Positions 7,994-17,408 are shown, counted from the first letter of the stretch. The stretch is 64,000 nucleotides of DNA from CAVYYW01 sp963772845 (GCA_963772845.1 CAVYYW010000016.1:1-64000); one strand, 5' to 3'. Notes: a model not told the origin generated them from the sequence alone. Program-made: numbers and translations.

Positions 7994-9263
7994 TTATTTA
8001 TAAAAATCATATTTTTCATAGTTTCTAAGCAAATACTCCATTGTCTCGCTGTCTTCACCATATAAAAAGATCGTGCCGTAATGGTTTCCGAATCCGATCC
8101 GATCAGCCACTTTTCCTTGAGCTGGCTCGAACATGTCATGTTTTTCGAAATAAGCGTGATTCTCAAGGGAATCCGGCACCTCAAGCTCCTTAATATATTC
8201 CTTATGCGGATAGACCATTAAGCATCCGGCATGGCCGCCCGGGCTCTCGTTATCATCAGGGAAAAAGTCACGCAGCTCTTCTTCCGTGGTGTTCGGATCA
8301 CTGCAGAGAATCTGTGCCTGATAAGCGCTGAAGCCGTATGCCCGCTCAATCAGATCAAAAATATGGCCGCCCGGCACCCTGGCCGCGACTTCCCCAAAAT
8401 GCAGCGTTCCTTCCGGCGTAATGAAATATTCTGGATGGATCACACCATATTCAATTTCAAATGCATCAATCAGCTGCTGAATCGCCTGACGGATCATCGG
8501 ACGCTTTGCCTCTAATTTCGGAGAAGGCGGGACAAAATTGGAATAGCCAAGACGAACATATTCCGTAATGTTCAGAAATTGAATTTTTCCTTTATGAACA
8601 AATACCTCGCAGGAAAATTCCTGCCCGTCCAGATGGCTTTCCATGAGCAGCGGGAAGTCAGCGTCTGTCAGCACTTCGATCTCTTCAGCCGTTTCAATGG
8701 CCCTGTGCCCGACTGATCCTGCCTTATCCAGTGGCTTCACATGGATTGGGTCATTTTTATCGCCTTCCATTTTCAGGAGAGCAACATTCACGCGTTTCAA
8801 GAAACGCTCGACATCCTGCTTTATTATGGGCTTCTTCAAAAACCCCTACTTTTATTCCGGCAATCTGCGCTTTCCGTTTCATCATGCCTTTGTCACGAAG
8901 AAGGAGTGATCGATTAAATAGACGCGGCTCGTTACGGAAACGCGAATTAAGTGCCCCGGCCCACTCCACACACTCCTCATATAGTGGAACGGCGACTTCA
9001 GTCCCCAGTTCTTTCAGTTTCTTATAAAGCTGATCCGATCCTTCATTCAATCGGTCAAAGTCCCAGCCTACAAATGTAATGTCATTTTTTTCTGCAAACC
9101 CTTCAAATTCAGGCGGCCCAACGACGACAAATGGATTATTCAGCTTGTGGCACGCTTCAATGGCTGGCAGACTCCAGCCAATTAAAGCAGTCAGATACGG
9201 TTTTGTTTTTCTTTTCACTTTTTGCTGTGTCTCTTCTTCAAGAACAATATGATCTGTTCCCAT
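7994..9263 (-). pseudogene. ATP-grasp ligase, split by a +1 frameshift
   Basis: Two reading frames (9263 to about 8820, then about 8820 to 7994) join into one protein of about 422 residues. The first ends normally through GIKVGVFEEAHNK and continues wrongly; the second frame supplies QDVERFLKRVNVALLKMEGD. One extra base in the AAA/TTT run at 8820-8822 explains the break. The second half has ATP-grasp features: HVKPLDKAGSVGH, LLMESHLDGQEFSCEVFV and FGEVAARVPGGH in place of the usual metal-binding ExNxR. This suggests carboxylate-amine (peptide-bond) ligation of the L-amino-acid ligase type; the substrate is unknown. GGAGAGG precedes the ATG. It is the first gene of the operon with the 660-aa protein. 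It could be a sequencing indel rather than a true lesion. Confidence 0.75.
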
Positions 9264-9520
9264 TTTAATACCTCTCCTTCACTATTTTTTAGTTTCCGGA
9301 AAAATGTAACATTTGTTCATAAGAACTATTATAAAGGAAATTCTGAATTTTTTGAAATGATAAACGGTTTTATTTGGTAACAGTTTTTAATTTGTCTTCT
9401 AAACCCGCACGCTTAAAGGGATCGTTTTTTTATATTTAAAAAAGGTATATACTGAATTCAACAGATAAGTTTAATGGCTTTTCATTTTGTCTAGTAAACT
9501 CTTGAAGGAGGTCTTTTATC

Positions 9521-9856
9521 ATGTATGTTGTTACAAACAAAATTAAGACGAAATTAGGGTTCGCAGAAAAAATGGCACCTGCATTTACACGTTCTGAGGC
9601 ACTGAGGAAGATGGACGGTTTTGTGAAAGTAGAAGTAACAATCACCCAAAACTTAACAGAGTATGATCAATTAAATGTCAGTATGTACTGGGAAAATTTA
9701 GAGAACTTTAATGCTTGGAAAAATAGTGATGCCTTTAAAGAAGCACACAAAAGACCAGAACCCGGATCAGAAGAAGCCCAGAAAGAATCTCCTGTACTAG
9801 GAAGTGAAGTGGTCATTACTGAGGTTGCATCCGTCATGGAGGCTCTTCCCAAGTAA
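9521..9856 (+). CDS. IsdG/HmoA-type haem-degrading monooxygenase
   Basis: 111 residues, one antibiotic-biosynthesis-monooxygenase (dimeric alpha-beta barrel) domain. Asn6, Trp66 and His76 fall one residue before the Asn7/Trp67/His77 catalytic set of Staphylococcus IsdG, and FKEAHK surrounds the haem-ligating His. It probably opens haem to release iron in the cytosol. The ribosome binding site is GGAGG. No haem transporter is adjacent, and I do not see a convincing Fur box in the 256-bp gap upstream. Monocistronic with a terminator. Confidence 0.85.
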   Translation: MYVVTNKIKTKLGFAEKMAPAFTRSEALRKMDGFVKVEVTITQNLTEYDQLNVSMYWENLENFNAWKNSDAFKEAHKRPEPGSEEAQKESPVLGSEVVITEVASVMEALPK

Positions 9857-9879
9857 TACTGTTTAAAGTCTGCGAATCC

Positions 9880-9913
9880 AAACACCTGAGGTAGCTCAGG
9901 TGTTTATTTTTTG
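9880..9913 (+). terminator. Terminator of isdG-like gene
   Basis: Eleven-base arms AAACACCTGAG/CTCAGGTGTTT, then ATTTTTT. Confidence 0.92.
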
Positions 9914-9975
9914 TCAAATTGTGAACATCCAGACAACTGTTCTCAGCTAAAAAAAATAGAAAATATCAAAAAATA

Positions 9976-10004
9976 TTGACAGGTTATTTCCCGTTTGCTA
10001 AATT
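9976..10004 (+). promoter_or_regulatory. Sigma-A promoter of brnQ leader
   Basis: TTGACA (9976-9981), 17-bp spacer, TAAATT (9999-10004). The transcript would carry a leader of about 110 nt before brnQ. The first leader hairpin is CTCTGCA/TGCAGAG (10018-10037). Confidence 0.75.
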
Positions 10005-10066
10005 TATCTTTAAATTGCTCTGCATGATTTTGCAGAGTTATAAGATAGGTATCGCAAGCATAAGCT

Positions 10067-10100
10067 CGCCTCTATGTTTTAGAGGCGGTCTTTTTATTTT
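10067..10100 (+). terminator. Intrinsic terminator inside the brnQ leader
   Basis: Perfect arms CGCCTCTA/TAGAGGCG with a 5-nt loop, followed by TCTTTTTATTTT. It ends only about 10 bp before the brnQ ribosome binding site and downstream of the promoter, so brnQ is probably controlled by attenuation or readthrough. I see no T-box hallmark (GGTGG...) and do not match the leader to a known riboswitch. Confidence 0.75.
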
Positions 10101-10121
10101 TACATCAAGGGAGCGATGACA

Positions 10122-11453
10122 ATGAAAAAAACAGACACCTTATTTATCGGATTCATGCTTTTCTCGATGTTTTTTGGTGCAGGTAATCTTATTTTCCCTT
10201 CATTTTTGGGGGCAGAATCCGGAACGAACTTCTGGCTTTCTATGTCAGGGTTTATTCTGACAGGGGTCGGTCTTCCTGTGGCGGTGATTCTGGCGGTTTC
10301 CCTCGTAAAGGGCGGCGTTCAAACAATTGGGAATCGTGTTCATCCCGTCTTCAGTACGGTGTTTATGATTGTCATTTACCTTAGTATCGGTCCTTTTTTG
10401 GCCATCCCAAGAAATGCAAATGTAGCATTTGATATGGGGATTAAACCCTTTCTAAGTTCAGGACACTCATCGTTATCTTTATTTCTATTTACATTCATTT
10501 TCTTTACCCTTGTTTATATTGTCGCCCTAAACCCATCAAAAATCGAAACATATATGGGCCGATGGATCACACCAGTCCTGTTGTTATCTATTATAGGGCT
10601 GTGCACGGTTGGCTTTGTAAAGTTAAATCAGCCTTTTCAAGAGCCAGCTAAAGCATACCAGTCAGGTTCATTTTTCAAAGGATTCATTGGTGGCTATTCC
10701 ACAATGGATGCTCTCGGTGCCATGGCGTTTGGAATTGTCATTCTTACCGCTATTCAGAATCGCGGTGTGAAGGAAAGCAAAAAACTAACAAGGTACTCCT
10801 TTAAAGCGGGTTTGATCGCTGGATTGCTCCTTTCTGCAGTTTATATTTCTTTAGGCTTCATGGGTGGAAAAATGGCCGCCCACGGCTCTTTTGAGGATGG
10901 CACAGGACTCTTAACCGCTGCCTCCACCCTCCTGTTAGGGACAAGCGGAAAAGCCCTGCTTGGATTAATCTTTACACTTGCCTGCTTCACCACAGTGGTC
11001 GGATTAACCGCCGCCTGCGGGCATTATTTTTCAAAGCTTATTCCGAAGACAGGCTATAAAACAATTGTTTTTGCCGTTACACTTGTCGGTTTTACACTAT
11101 CAAATCTTGGACTGGCTCAAATTCTTAAAGTATCGGTTCCATTCTTAGTGTCCGCTTATCCGATTACCATAGTTTTAATTACCTTGACCTTTTTCCACAG
11201 ATTCATTAAACATTCGAGAAAAGTGTACGGGACCGCCATTTTATTTACCGGCATTTTCGCTGTGATCAGCGGGCTAAACGCATTTGGGTTAAATTTAGGT
11301 CCCATTCAATCCATGACGAAAATTCTTCCCTTCTCCTCTGTTGGATTAGAATGGGTCGTTCCTGCACTTGTCGGGATTATCATTGGCATCATATTGAGTA
11401 AGTTTGACAGGAAACCCGATCTAACCGACCAGGCTAACGTGAAAGCTTCCTGA
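10122..11453 (+). CDS. brnQ: Branched-chain amino acid:cation symporter
   Basis: 443 residues with about 12 membrane segments, of the LIVCS family that imports Leu, Ile and Val with Na+ or H+. The N-terminal signature FGAGNLIFPSFLGAESG is characteristic. The ATG at 10122 is eight bases after GGGAG; an ATG two codons earlier is too close to it. Its leader contains a promoter and a terminator. A second copy of its last 46 codons lies 1.1 kb downstream past a kinase gene, so this locus once held two brnQ paralogues or was rearranged. Confidence 0.93.
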   Translation: MKKTDTLFIGFMLFSMFFGAGNLIFPSFLGAESGTNFWLSMSGFILTGVGLPVAVILAVSLVKGGVQTIGNRVHPVFSTVFMIVIYLSIGPFLAIPRNANVAFDMGIKPFLSSGHSSLSLFLFTFIFFTLVYIVALNPSKIETYMGRWITPVLLLSIIGLCTVGFVKLNQPFQEPAKAYQSGSFFKGFIGGYSTMDALGAMAFGIVILTAIQNRGVKESKKLTRYSFKAGLIAGLLLSAVYISLGFMGGKMAAHGSFEDGTGLLTAASTLLLGTSGKALLGLIFTLACFTTVVGLTAACGHYFSKLIPKTGYKTIVFAVTLVGFTLSNLGLAQILKVSVPFLVSAYPITIVLITLTFFHRFIKHSRKVYGTAILFTGIFAVISGLNAFGLNLGPIQSMTKILPFSSVGLEWVVPALVGIIIGIILSKFDRKPDLTDQANVKAS

Positions 11454-11537
11454 AGCAGAAACGTAGCAGGCAAACATTCTAATAACGGGTTCTGTTTTGG
11501 AGTACAATACACGAAAAAACAGTGAAAATAGCACAAA

Positions 11538-11568
11538 AAAAGGAGCTTGATTATCCAAGCTCCTTTTG
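11538..11568. terminator. Bidirectional terminator between brnQ and kinase
   Basis: GGAGCTTG/CAAGCTCC (11542-11549, 11556-11563) flanked by an A run and a T run, so it can serve both convergent genes. Confidence 0.88.
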
Positions 11569-11627
11569 TTATTGATTGAATGACCTATTTTTTAACTAAA
11601 GCTTAGTATTTTGACAAAGCTTGTGAC

Positions 11628-12422
11628 TTAAATCCACTCTTTTCCATGTTCCCGAATGAATTTAATATCCTTTTGATAGTGTTCATAATGTCCTTCATCA
11701 ACCATCTTTTGAAAAGCGATGTCGCCTTCAGCGGCTTTCCTTTTCATGTATTTACACAATCCTTCTAATCGTAACAATACCATATCTAAATACCCTTCTT
11801 GCATCCCCTCAATACCATAGGTTTCAAAAAACAATTTAACTCTTCGTTTTTTGCGTTCGGCATCACCCGTCGAGTTATAACGTACTTCCTCACCTTTTTC
11901 AGTATGATAATGTCTACTTAAAGGAACGCATGTATAGAGTGTATATGCTATGTCCCAAAGTCTAGGACCCGCAGCAGCAACATCAAAGTCAATAATCCCT
12001 ACTGGCATTTCTTGATTGAAAATAATGTTATAGATTGCAAAATCATTGTGACATACGACCTCAAGGTTATTTGGCGTGTTATCGATTGGTGTCCACTCAT
12101 TTAATGAGGGGAAATCACTTACAGCATCATGATACAAACGAAGCATTTTCGCTATTTCTTTCAAAGCTTCATCCGACCACATATATTCTTTAAGAGGATA
12201 ATTACCTGCTTCTCCTTCAATAAAAGATAATATTTCTCTATTCTTTTCATCAATACCTAAAAACTTTGGTGCGTAATCATAACCTTTACTTTCCAGATGT
12301 TCCAATAACCTATGAATTTTTTCACTATCAGGTTTTAATTCTCGTCGAACAGTATCTTCCGAACGGTATACATTTGAGACATTTCCCCCTGTTAACCTTT
12401 CTTCATTATGTTGATTTGCCAT
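11628..12422 (-). CDS. Aminoglycoside phosphotransferase-family kinase
   Basis: 264 residues with the APH/choline-kinase fold. The catalytic loop VCHNDFAIYNIIF (residues about 132-144) and the metal-binding segment IIDFDVAAAGPRLWDIAY are intact. The family covers antibiotic and small-metabolite kinases, so the substrate cannot be named. It sits on the opposite strand between brnQ and a duplicate of the brnQ 3' end, which suggests the kinase arrived by recombination at this spot. Confidence 0.85.
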   Translation of the reverse strand: MANQHNEERLTGGNVSNVYRSEDTVRRELKPDSEKIHRLLEHLESKGYDYAPKFLGIDEKNREILSFIEGEAGNYPLKEYMWSDEALKEIAKMLRLYHDAVSDFPSLNEWTPIDNTPNNLEVVCHNDFAIYNIIFNQEMPVGIIDFDVAAAGPRLWDIAYTLYTCVPLSRHYHTEKGEEVRYNSTGDAERKKRRVKLFFETYGIEGMQEGYLDMVLLRLEGLCKYMKRKAAEGDIAFQKMVDEGHYEHYQKDIKFIREHGKEWI

Positions 12423-12562
12423 TGAAATTTCCCCTCCATAATTGGCGAGCTAGATAAATCGACTTTGTTAGTATTAATAATCAATATAATTATTTTAACA
12501 TAAATTTTCCATTTCCCTTCAATAAAATCGTTCACTTTTGTTAAAGTGAACGATCTTAAATG

Positions 12563-12703
12563 ATGACCAAGGTTCTTCCGTTCTCGTCTGTTGGATTAGA
12601 ATGGGGCGTTCCTGCACTTGCCGGGATTATCATCGGCATCACACTGGGTAAATTTGACAGGAAACCCGATCTAAACCACCAGTCTAAAGTGAAAGTTTCG
12701 TGA
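12563..12703 (+). pseudogene. Remnant of a second brnQ (3' end only)
   Basis: Encodes 46 residues starting MTKVLPFSSVGLEWGVPALA and ending in KVKVS, matching the C-terminus of BrnQ with a few substitutions. The DNA match to about 11313-11460 continues slightly past the stop (GTGAAGCA). There is no start region or promoter, so it is a relic. Confidence 0.9.
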
Positions 12704-12914
12704 AGCAAAACACTTTCATTCGTCGTTACGTCACCTTTCGGGTGTGCTCACGATAAACTAGTCTGCTTTTTCGTCTGAAAGCGTTGCTTTGAGACGGAGT
12801 TCCTCGTCGCAAGGAGCAAAAGTTATTCAGGATGTTGTCTCGCACCGTGTCCCGTCAAGCTAGCACCTCCATGACAAGCGTTTTCAATGCGTCTGTTCTT
12901 ATCCGCCCGATTTG

Positions 12915-13104
12915 ATAAATAGGTGGAGAAATTCCACTTATTGAGCAAATAAGAATGAAAATGGCTTAAATAGTGGGAGAAATTCCACTTATCAGATGAA
13001 ATAATGCAATAATAGGGGGCGTTTACTTTGAATAACTGGAAAATCTCCACTTATTTTCCCCGGATCGAGCCTCTATTCTGATTTAACTGGAAAATCTCCA
13101 CTTA
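12915..13104. repeat. Array of four palindromes, centre spacing 51/62/51 bp
   Basis: Four inverted repeats share a core GGA-N5-TCC with AT-rich arms (for example TGGAGAAATTCCA and TAACTGGAAAATCTCC). Centres are at about 12930, 12981, 13043 and 13094. Apart from these and the brnQ relic, the gap 12423-13240 shows no gene. An open frame across the array is an artefact of the repeats. Confidence 0.8.
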
Positions 13105-13240
13105 ATTTTTCAACCCACTTGGACTTTGATGAATAAGGAAAAAAGAAATGTAAATAAACAGAAACGCTTGGGTAAACAATAATCTTAAGCATTCTTTTCA
13201 ATTGTGTATATTTAACCCCTTTAGATTTTTCGACAACGTG

Positions 13241-13273
13241 AGCAGGCATTCATTCTGAATGCCTGCTTTTTTT
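13241..13273 (+). terminator. Plus-strand terminator downstream of array
   Basis: Perfect 11-bp arms AGCAGGCATTC/GAATGCCTGCT, loop of 5, then a T run. No plus-strand gene lies close upstream, so it may have ended the lost second brnQ transcript. It also lies just past the minus-strand DUF6688 stop, without a T run in that direction. Confidence 0.85.
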
Positions 13274-13279
13274 ATTACC

Positions 13280-14432
13280 TTATTTTCTTAGCTCACTATA
13301 TTGGCGGTGAATACGGTCTTCAGGCTTCATGTCCACAGTATATAACACAATGAGGAAGAGCCATTCAAAAGGCTTCATAAGGACATAAACGACATCGGCT
13401 GACCAGCTGTGGTCATATGTTTGCTGATCGGGTAGCCATATTTATCATAGAGATCCCTGATGGCTCTATGGAAGCGCGGGGTATGCTCCTCGAGAATATC
13501 CTCAAAGGCATTGGCCACCAGGAGTTGCCTGTTAACTGCAATTTTCTGCCCATGCCGGATACCTGCCCGAAGCGGTTTAACTAATTTCCGGTGCCCTTTG
13601 ACCGACACTGTGCAAAGGTAATGCCCATCCCCGTTAATAGTCTCCGGTTGGGGCGCAGGGATTTTGGAATAATTGAAACTGCTGGTATCAAAAAATACCT
13701 GTATCATGCTGTCCGGACCCTGCCCAAACAGAATAAGGATCAGCTGAATGATAACAAGAACTGGAAATAAACATATCACCCATAACAGCGACATTCTCTG
13801 ATAGTTAATAGAAATCCGGTGAAGAAATCGAACAAACCTATTCCCACTGATCTCTGCTTGTTTTTGAGCCTCCATAAAATACATCATGGATTCGGTCTAG
13901 TTTTGCAATATACAAGAAACTCAGGGACAAGTACCCTGTTTGAATAAGAAAGATTGAACCAGCTCATTTCTAGAGACGACTGCTCATAATGCGAAAAACC
14001 GGTATGCAATAAATAGAAGAGGCCAAAGACACCATTCAGAATCAGCAGGATGCTGCAGACTGCGTTAAGAACAGGCGTCATTTCTCCAAGATGCGTGCAT
14101 AAATACCAGTAGGCAATAAAGCCTAAGGTTAACAATAGAATCACAGTCAAAAGATGATCACTGGATAATGACGCATACGTTTCATCCGGCTGACCACTAT
14201 CCGAATAAATTTTAAGAGGTTCCCCCGCCTTCACGCCTACACTATTTAAGAAAAGGCCGAGTAACACTATACAAAAAACTGATACAGCGTACATAGCTTC
14301 CAGAGGGTTTACAGCGATTGGGGGCTGTGGCTCCATCCTGTGCCCTTTTTTACTCATTTGTATGAATCGCCATATCATTTTACCAAAAGCATACAACGGG
14401 ATGAAAAGATAAATGAACATATCAACGACCAT
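13280..14432 (-). pseudogene. DUF6688-like membrane protein, broken by about three frameshifts
   Basis: Reading segments in successive frames give one protein of about 383 residues. The N-terminal part (182 aa, ending at 13884) has about four membrane helices. A short third-frame stretch reads AKLDRIHDVFYGGSKTSRDQ (about 13845-13910). A further frame has one helix then HYLCTVSVKGHRKLVKPL and VNRQLLVANAFEDILEEHTP. A last stretch reads ADVVYVLMKPFEWLFLIVL and ends at 13280. This order matches my memory of DUF6688 proteins of Bacilli. Breaks lie near 13905, 13850 and 13390. Function unknown. Start ATG has a GGGGG ribosome site. Sequence error is as likely as decay. Confidence 0.65.
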
Positions 14433-14554
14433 TATATCCCCCTACTTTTCTCTGCTATTATCTTATTTATGTAAAATATCTCCTGATTGTCCTTTTCAAA
14501 AGAAGATTCTATTACATATAATAACTTATCTTCATAATAAAAGGATGTGTACGA

Positions 14555-16090
14555 TTGTCTATTAAAAAGAATTGTTTAATTGGTCCCCTATCACCTGAAA
14601 AACGCCGCCAGATCGCTTTTGAAATTAGGAAACAAGCGGCGGCATTTTATAAGAAATCGCCCTATCTTCCTCTTCCTTGCAACGGGGATGAGAGCAGATA
14701 TCCAAAAAAAATCGCCAATTTTTCAAAAGCACTTCCCCATAATAAGCTTGGAGAGGTTAATCTGAAAGCTTACAAGAAATACTTGAAAGCTTTAAAGACC
14801 GGGAGCCCTGAAGCCTTTGAGAACATTCCGCTTGACGGAACACTTAAACTGGCCAACCCGCAAGCAGCTTACGCTTATGAACTGGTTGGTCCTGATAGCC
14901 ATCAGCTGACGATCCCGGCGCCTCCTTCTTTAAGCAGTGCTGCCATAGCAGCTGAAATGGTGGAGCTATACTGGTATGCCTTAACGCGAGATGTCCCCTA
15001 TATCGATTACGCAGCCAATCCGATAACAAAAGCTGCCGCAGCGGAATTGAGCACCCTCTCATCCTTCTCCGGTCCTAAAATAGATGGCAAGGTAACACCG
15101 GAAACGCTGTTTCGGGATACTATTCAAGGAGACCTCACAGGACCTTACATTTCTCAGTTCCTCTTTAAGCCGATTCCTTATGGTTCGACAACGATTAATC
15201 AGAAGTACCGCACGACGGTTCCTGGAGTTAACTATCTCACTTGCTACCAGGATTGGCTAGCCGTGCAGAACGGTGCCCAGCCTTCAACATCGAATAATTT
15301 CGACCCCGTCCTTCGGTACATTCGGAATGGACGAGATCTGGGTGCTTATGTCCATCAAGATTTTTCATTTGAAGACGGACTGAACGCCTGTTTAATTCTG
15401 CTAAGCTATGGTAATGCCGCACTGGCTCAAAGTAATCCTTATCTTCATTCAAAAACACAAACCGGATTTGCGACCTTTGGATCGCCGCACGCTTTAGATT
15501 TTACAGCGCGGGCAGTCCGGCCAGCTTTAGAGGCAGCATGGTTTCAAAAGTGGCTCGTCCACCGGAGGCTCCGCCCAGAGGAATTCGGAGGACTGGTTCA
15601 AAATCAATTAACGTGTGCTGCCGAATATCCGATTAACAATCAGGTGTTAACCTCAGAGGCTTTGCAAAGGGTTTACAAGAAATACGGAACCTACTTGCTG
15701 CCACAGGCTTATGCTGAAGGCTCACCCTCTCATCCCTCCTATCCGGCCGGCCATGCCACCCTTATCGGTGCTATGGTGACTATTTTGAAGGGGTTTTTTA
15801 ACGAATCCTTTATTATCCCCGATCCTGTTCAAGCAAGCTCCGATGGGCTTTCACTCATTCCATATAAAGGATCGCCTCTCACAATCGGAGGAGAACTTAA
15901 TAAACTCGCCTCAAACATTTGCAATGGACGAAATGCAGCCGGTGTTCATTACCGCAGTGATGCTTTCGGTGGTCTGCAACTCGGTGAAGCTATCGCCATT
16001 GGTATTCTTCACGACTATAAAAAGACTTATAACGAGCACTTTAAAGGGTTTACCTTTACCACCTTTGATGGCAAGCAAATTACAATTTAA
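14555..16090 (+). CDS. Vanadium-dependent haloperoxidase
   Basis: 511 residues. The vanadate pocket of the acid-phosphatase/haloperoxidase superfamily is recognisable: Lys332 and Arg340 in KWLVHRRLRPEE, Gly399-His400 in PSYPAGHAT, Arg459 and the axial-ligand position His465 in GRNAAGVHYRSD. Lys-to-Arg and Arg-to-His spacings (8 and 6) equal those of algal bromoperoxidase. The pocket Ser before Gly-His is Ala398 here. No signal peptide is obvious. It probably oxidises halides with H2O2; phosphatase activity is the alternative. The start is a TTG behind AAGGATG. Monocistronic. Confidence 0.88.
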   Translation: MSIKKNCLIGPLSPEKRRQIAFEIRKQAAAFYKKSPYLPLPCNGDESRYPKKIANFSKALPHNKLGEVNLKAYKKYLKALKTGSPEAFENIPLDGTLKLANPQAAYAYELVGPDSHQLTIPAPPSLSSAAIAAEMVELYWYALTRDVPYIDYAANPITKAAAAELSTLSSFSGPKIDGKVTPETLFRDTIQGDLTGPYISQFLFKPIPYGSTTINQKYRTTVPGVNYLTCYQDWLAVQNGAQPSTSNNFDPVLRYIRNGRDLGAYVHQDFSFEDGLNACLILLSYGNAALAQSNPYLHSKTQTGFATFGSPHALDFTARAVRPALEAAWFQKWLVHRRLRPEEFGGLVQNQLTCAAEYPINNQVLTSEALQRVYKKYGTYLLPQAYAEGSPSHPSYPAGHATLIGAMVTILKGFFNESFIIPDPVQASSDGLSLIPYKGSPLTIGGELNKLASNICNGRNAAGVHYRSDAFGGLQLGEAIAIGILHDYKKTYNEHFKGFTFTTFDGKQITI

Positions 16091-16106
16091 TAAACTTACA
16101 AAAACA

Positions 16107-16134
16107 GCCGATCTCCTTTAATTAAGGGATCGGC
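16107..16134 (+). terminator. Terminator-like hairpin after haloperoxidase
   Basis: Arms GCCGATC/GATCGGC extend to CCTT/AAGG with a short AT loop. The tail is AT-rich rather than a pure T run. Confidence 0.65.
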
Positions 16135-16249
16135 ATTAATTATTTATTAGAATATTTAGAACGGTTGTTTTTTTACTGGATATTTACTATAATTGCATAA
16201 TCTTAAAAGGTATATTATTGTACCCATTAATCAGAAATTAGGAGGTGTT

Positions 16250-17338
16250 ATGATGGAACAGCCCATCGCATTCTTTAAAAGAGATGAATTAAAGAAAAAA
16301 CCGGAAACCGGATCATTGGGTTTCGGAAAGTATTTCAGCGATTATATGTTTCTTATGGATTATAACACCGAACAAGGCTGGAAGGATGCTAGAATCGTTC
16401 CTTACGAGCCAATCACAATGGATCCAGCCTCCATGGTTTTTCATTACGGCCAAGCCGTTTTCGAAGGGTTAAAAGCTTATAAATCCCCGGAAGGCACCAT
16501 TAAGCTCTTCCGTCCCGAAAAAAACATGGCTCGATTTAATCAATCGTGTGAGAGGCTCTGCATCCCGCAAGTGGATGAAGCTTTTCTTCTAAAAGCATTA
16601 GACCAATTAATCCTGACTGAAAAAGACTGGGTACCTGACGGGGAAGGAACGTCTCTTTATGTTCGGCCTTTTATTTTCGCTACGGAACCCTTCCTTGGCG
16701 TCCGTCCATCCGCTCAATATAAATTGCTAGTTATCCTCTCTCCTGTCGGCGCTTACTATGGAAGTCAGCTAAGCCCAGTCAAAATATATGTAGAGGAGCA
16801 ATACGTCCGGGCAGCTGTTGGAGGCGTGGGCCACGTTAAAACCGCCGGCAATTATGCCGCCAGCCTGAAGGTTCAAAAAGAAGCAGAGGCAAAAGGCTTT
16901 GCCCAGATTCTTTGGCTCGATGCCAAAGAGAATAAATACATTGAAGAAGTCGGCAGCATGAACATTTTTTTCAAAATTAATGGCGAGGTGGTTACCCCTA
17001 AATTAAATGGAAGTATTTTAAATGGGGTTACCCGCGATTCTGTCATTCAATTGTTAAAGCACTGGGGCGTTCCTGTGCGTGAAGCCAAGCTTTCGATTGA
17101 GGAAATCTTTGAAGCACATAAACGTGGCGAATTGGAAGAAGCCTTCGGGGCAGGCACGGCTGCCGTTATTTCACCCGTTGGCGAATTAAACTGGCAATCG
17201 AAAACGATTGAGATTAATGACCAAAAGATCGGCAAGCTTTCTCAACGGCTGTATGATACCATTACCCGCATTCAGCTGGGTAAGGAAGAAGACACATTTA
17301 ATTGGACACATGCTGTCGCTCAGCCTATAGAAGTCTAA
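16250..17338 (+). CDS. ilvE: Branched-chain amino acid aminotransferase
   Basis: 362 residues, class IV PLP aminotransferase. The PLP lysine is Lys197 in GGVGHVKTAGNYAAS, and HYGQAVFEGLKAY is the usual N-terminal signature. It interconverts Leu, Ile and Val with their 2-oxo acids. The longer frame starting at 16193 is rejected because AGGAGGT (16240-16246) sits directly before the ATG at 16250. Transcribed alone with a terminator; brnQ lies about 5 kb upstream. Confidence 0.93.
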   Translation: MMEQPIAFFKRDELKKKPETGSLGFGKYFSDYMFLMDYNTEQGWKDARIVPYEPITMDPASMVFHYGQAVFEGLKAYKSPEGTIKLFRPEKNMARFNQSCERLCIPQVDEAFLLKALDQLILTEKDWVPDGEGTSLYVRPFIFATEPFLGVRPSAQYKLLVILSPVGAYYGSQLSPVKIYVEEQYVRAAVGGVGHVKTAGNYAASLKVQKEAEAKGFAQILWLDAKENKYIEEVGSMNIFFKINGEVVTPKLNGSILNGVTRDSVIQLLKHWGVPVREAKLSIEEIFEAHKRGELEEAFGAGTAAVISPVGELNWQSKTIEINDQKIGKLSQRLYDTITRIQLGKEEDTFNWTHAVAQPIEV

Positions 17339-17366
17339 AAATCGAATTAAATCATTCACAAGACTC

Positions 17367-17408
17367 AGAGAGAGGAAAAAGCCAAAAGGCTTATTCCTCT
17401 CTTTTTTT
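17367..17408 (+). terminator. Terminator of ilvE
   Basis: AGAGAGGAA.../...TTCCTCTCT with inner arms AGCC/GGCT, then T7. Confidence 0.92.

Noticed and set aside
12777..12791. cre-like sequence TGAAAGCGTTGCTTT
   Set aside because: Imperfect match and not placed near any promoter.
12823..13050. 75-codon minus-strand open frame with repeated KWNFS
   Set aside because: The repeated peptide comes from the palindrome array.
13375..14432. Two overlapping membrane-protein genes (ATGA overlap)
   Set aside because: Coding text in the third frame across the junction and past the second stop shows a single DUF6688-like gene with frameshifts.
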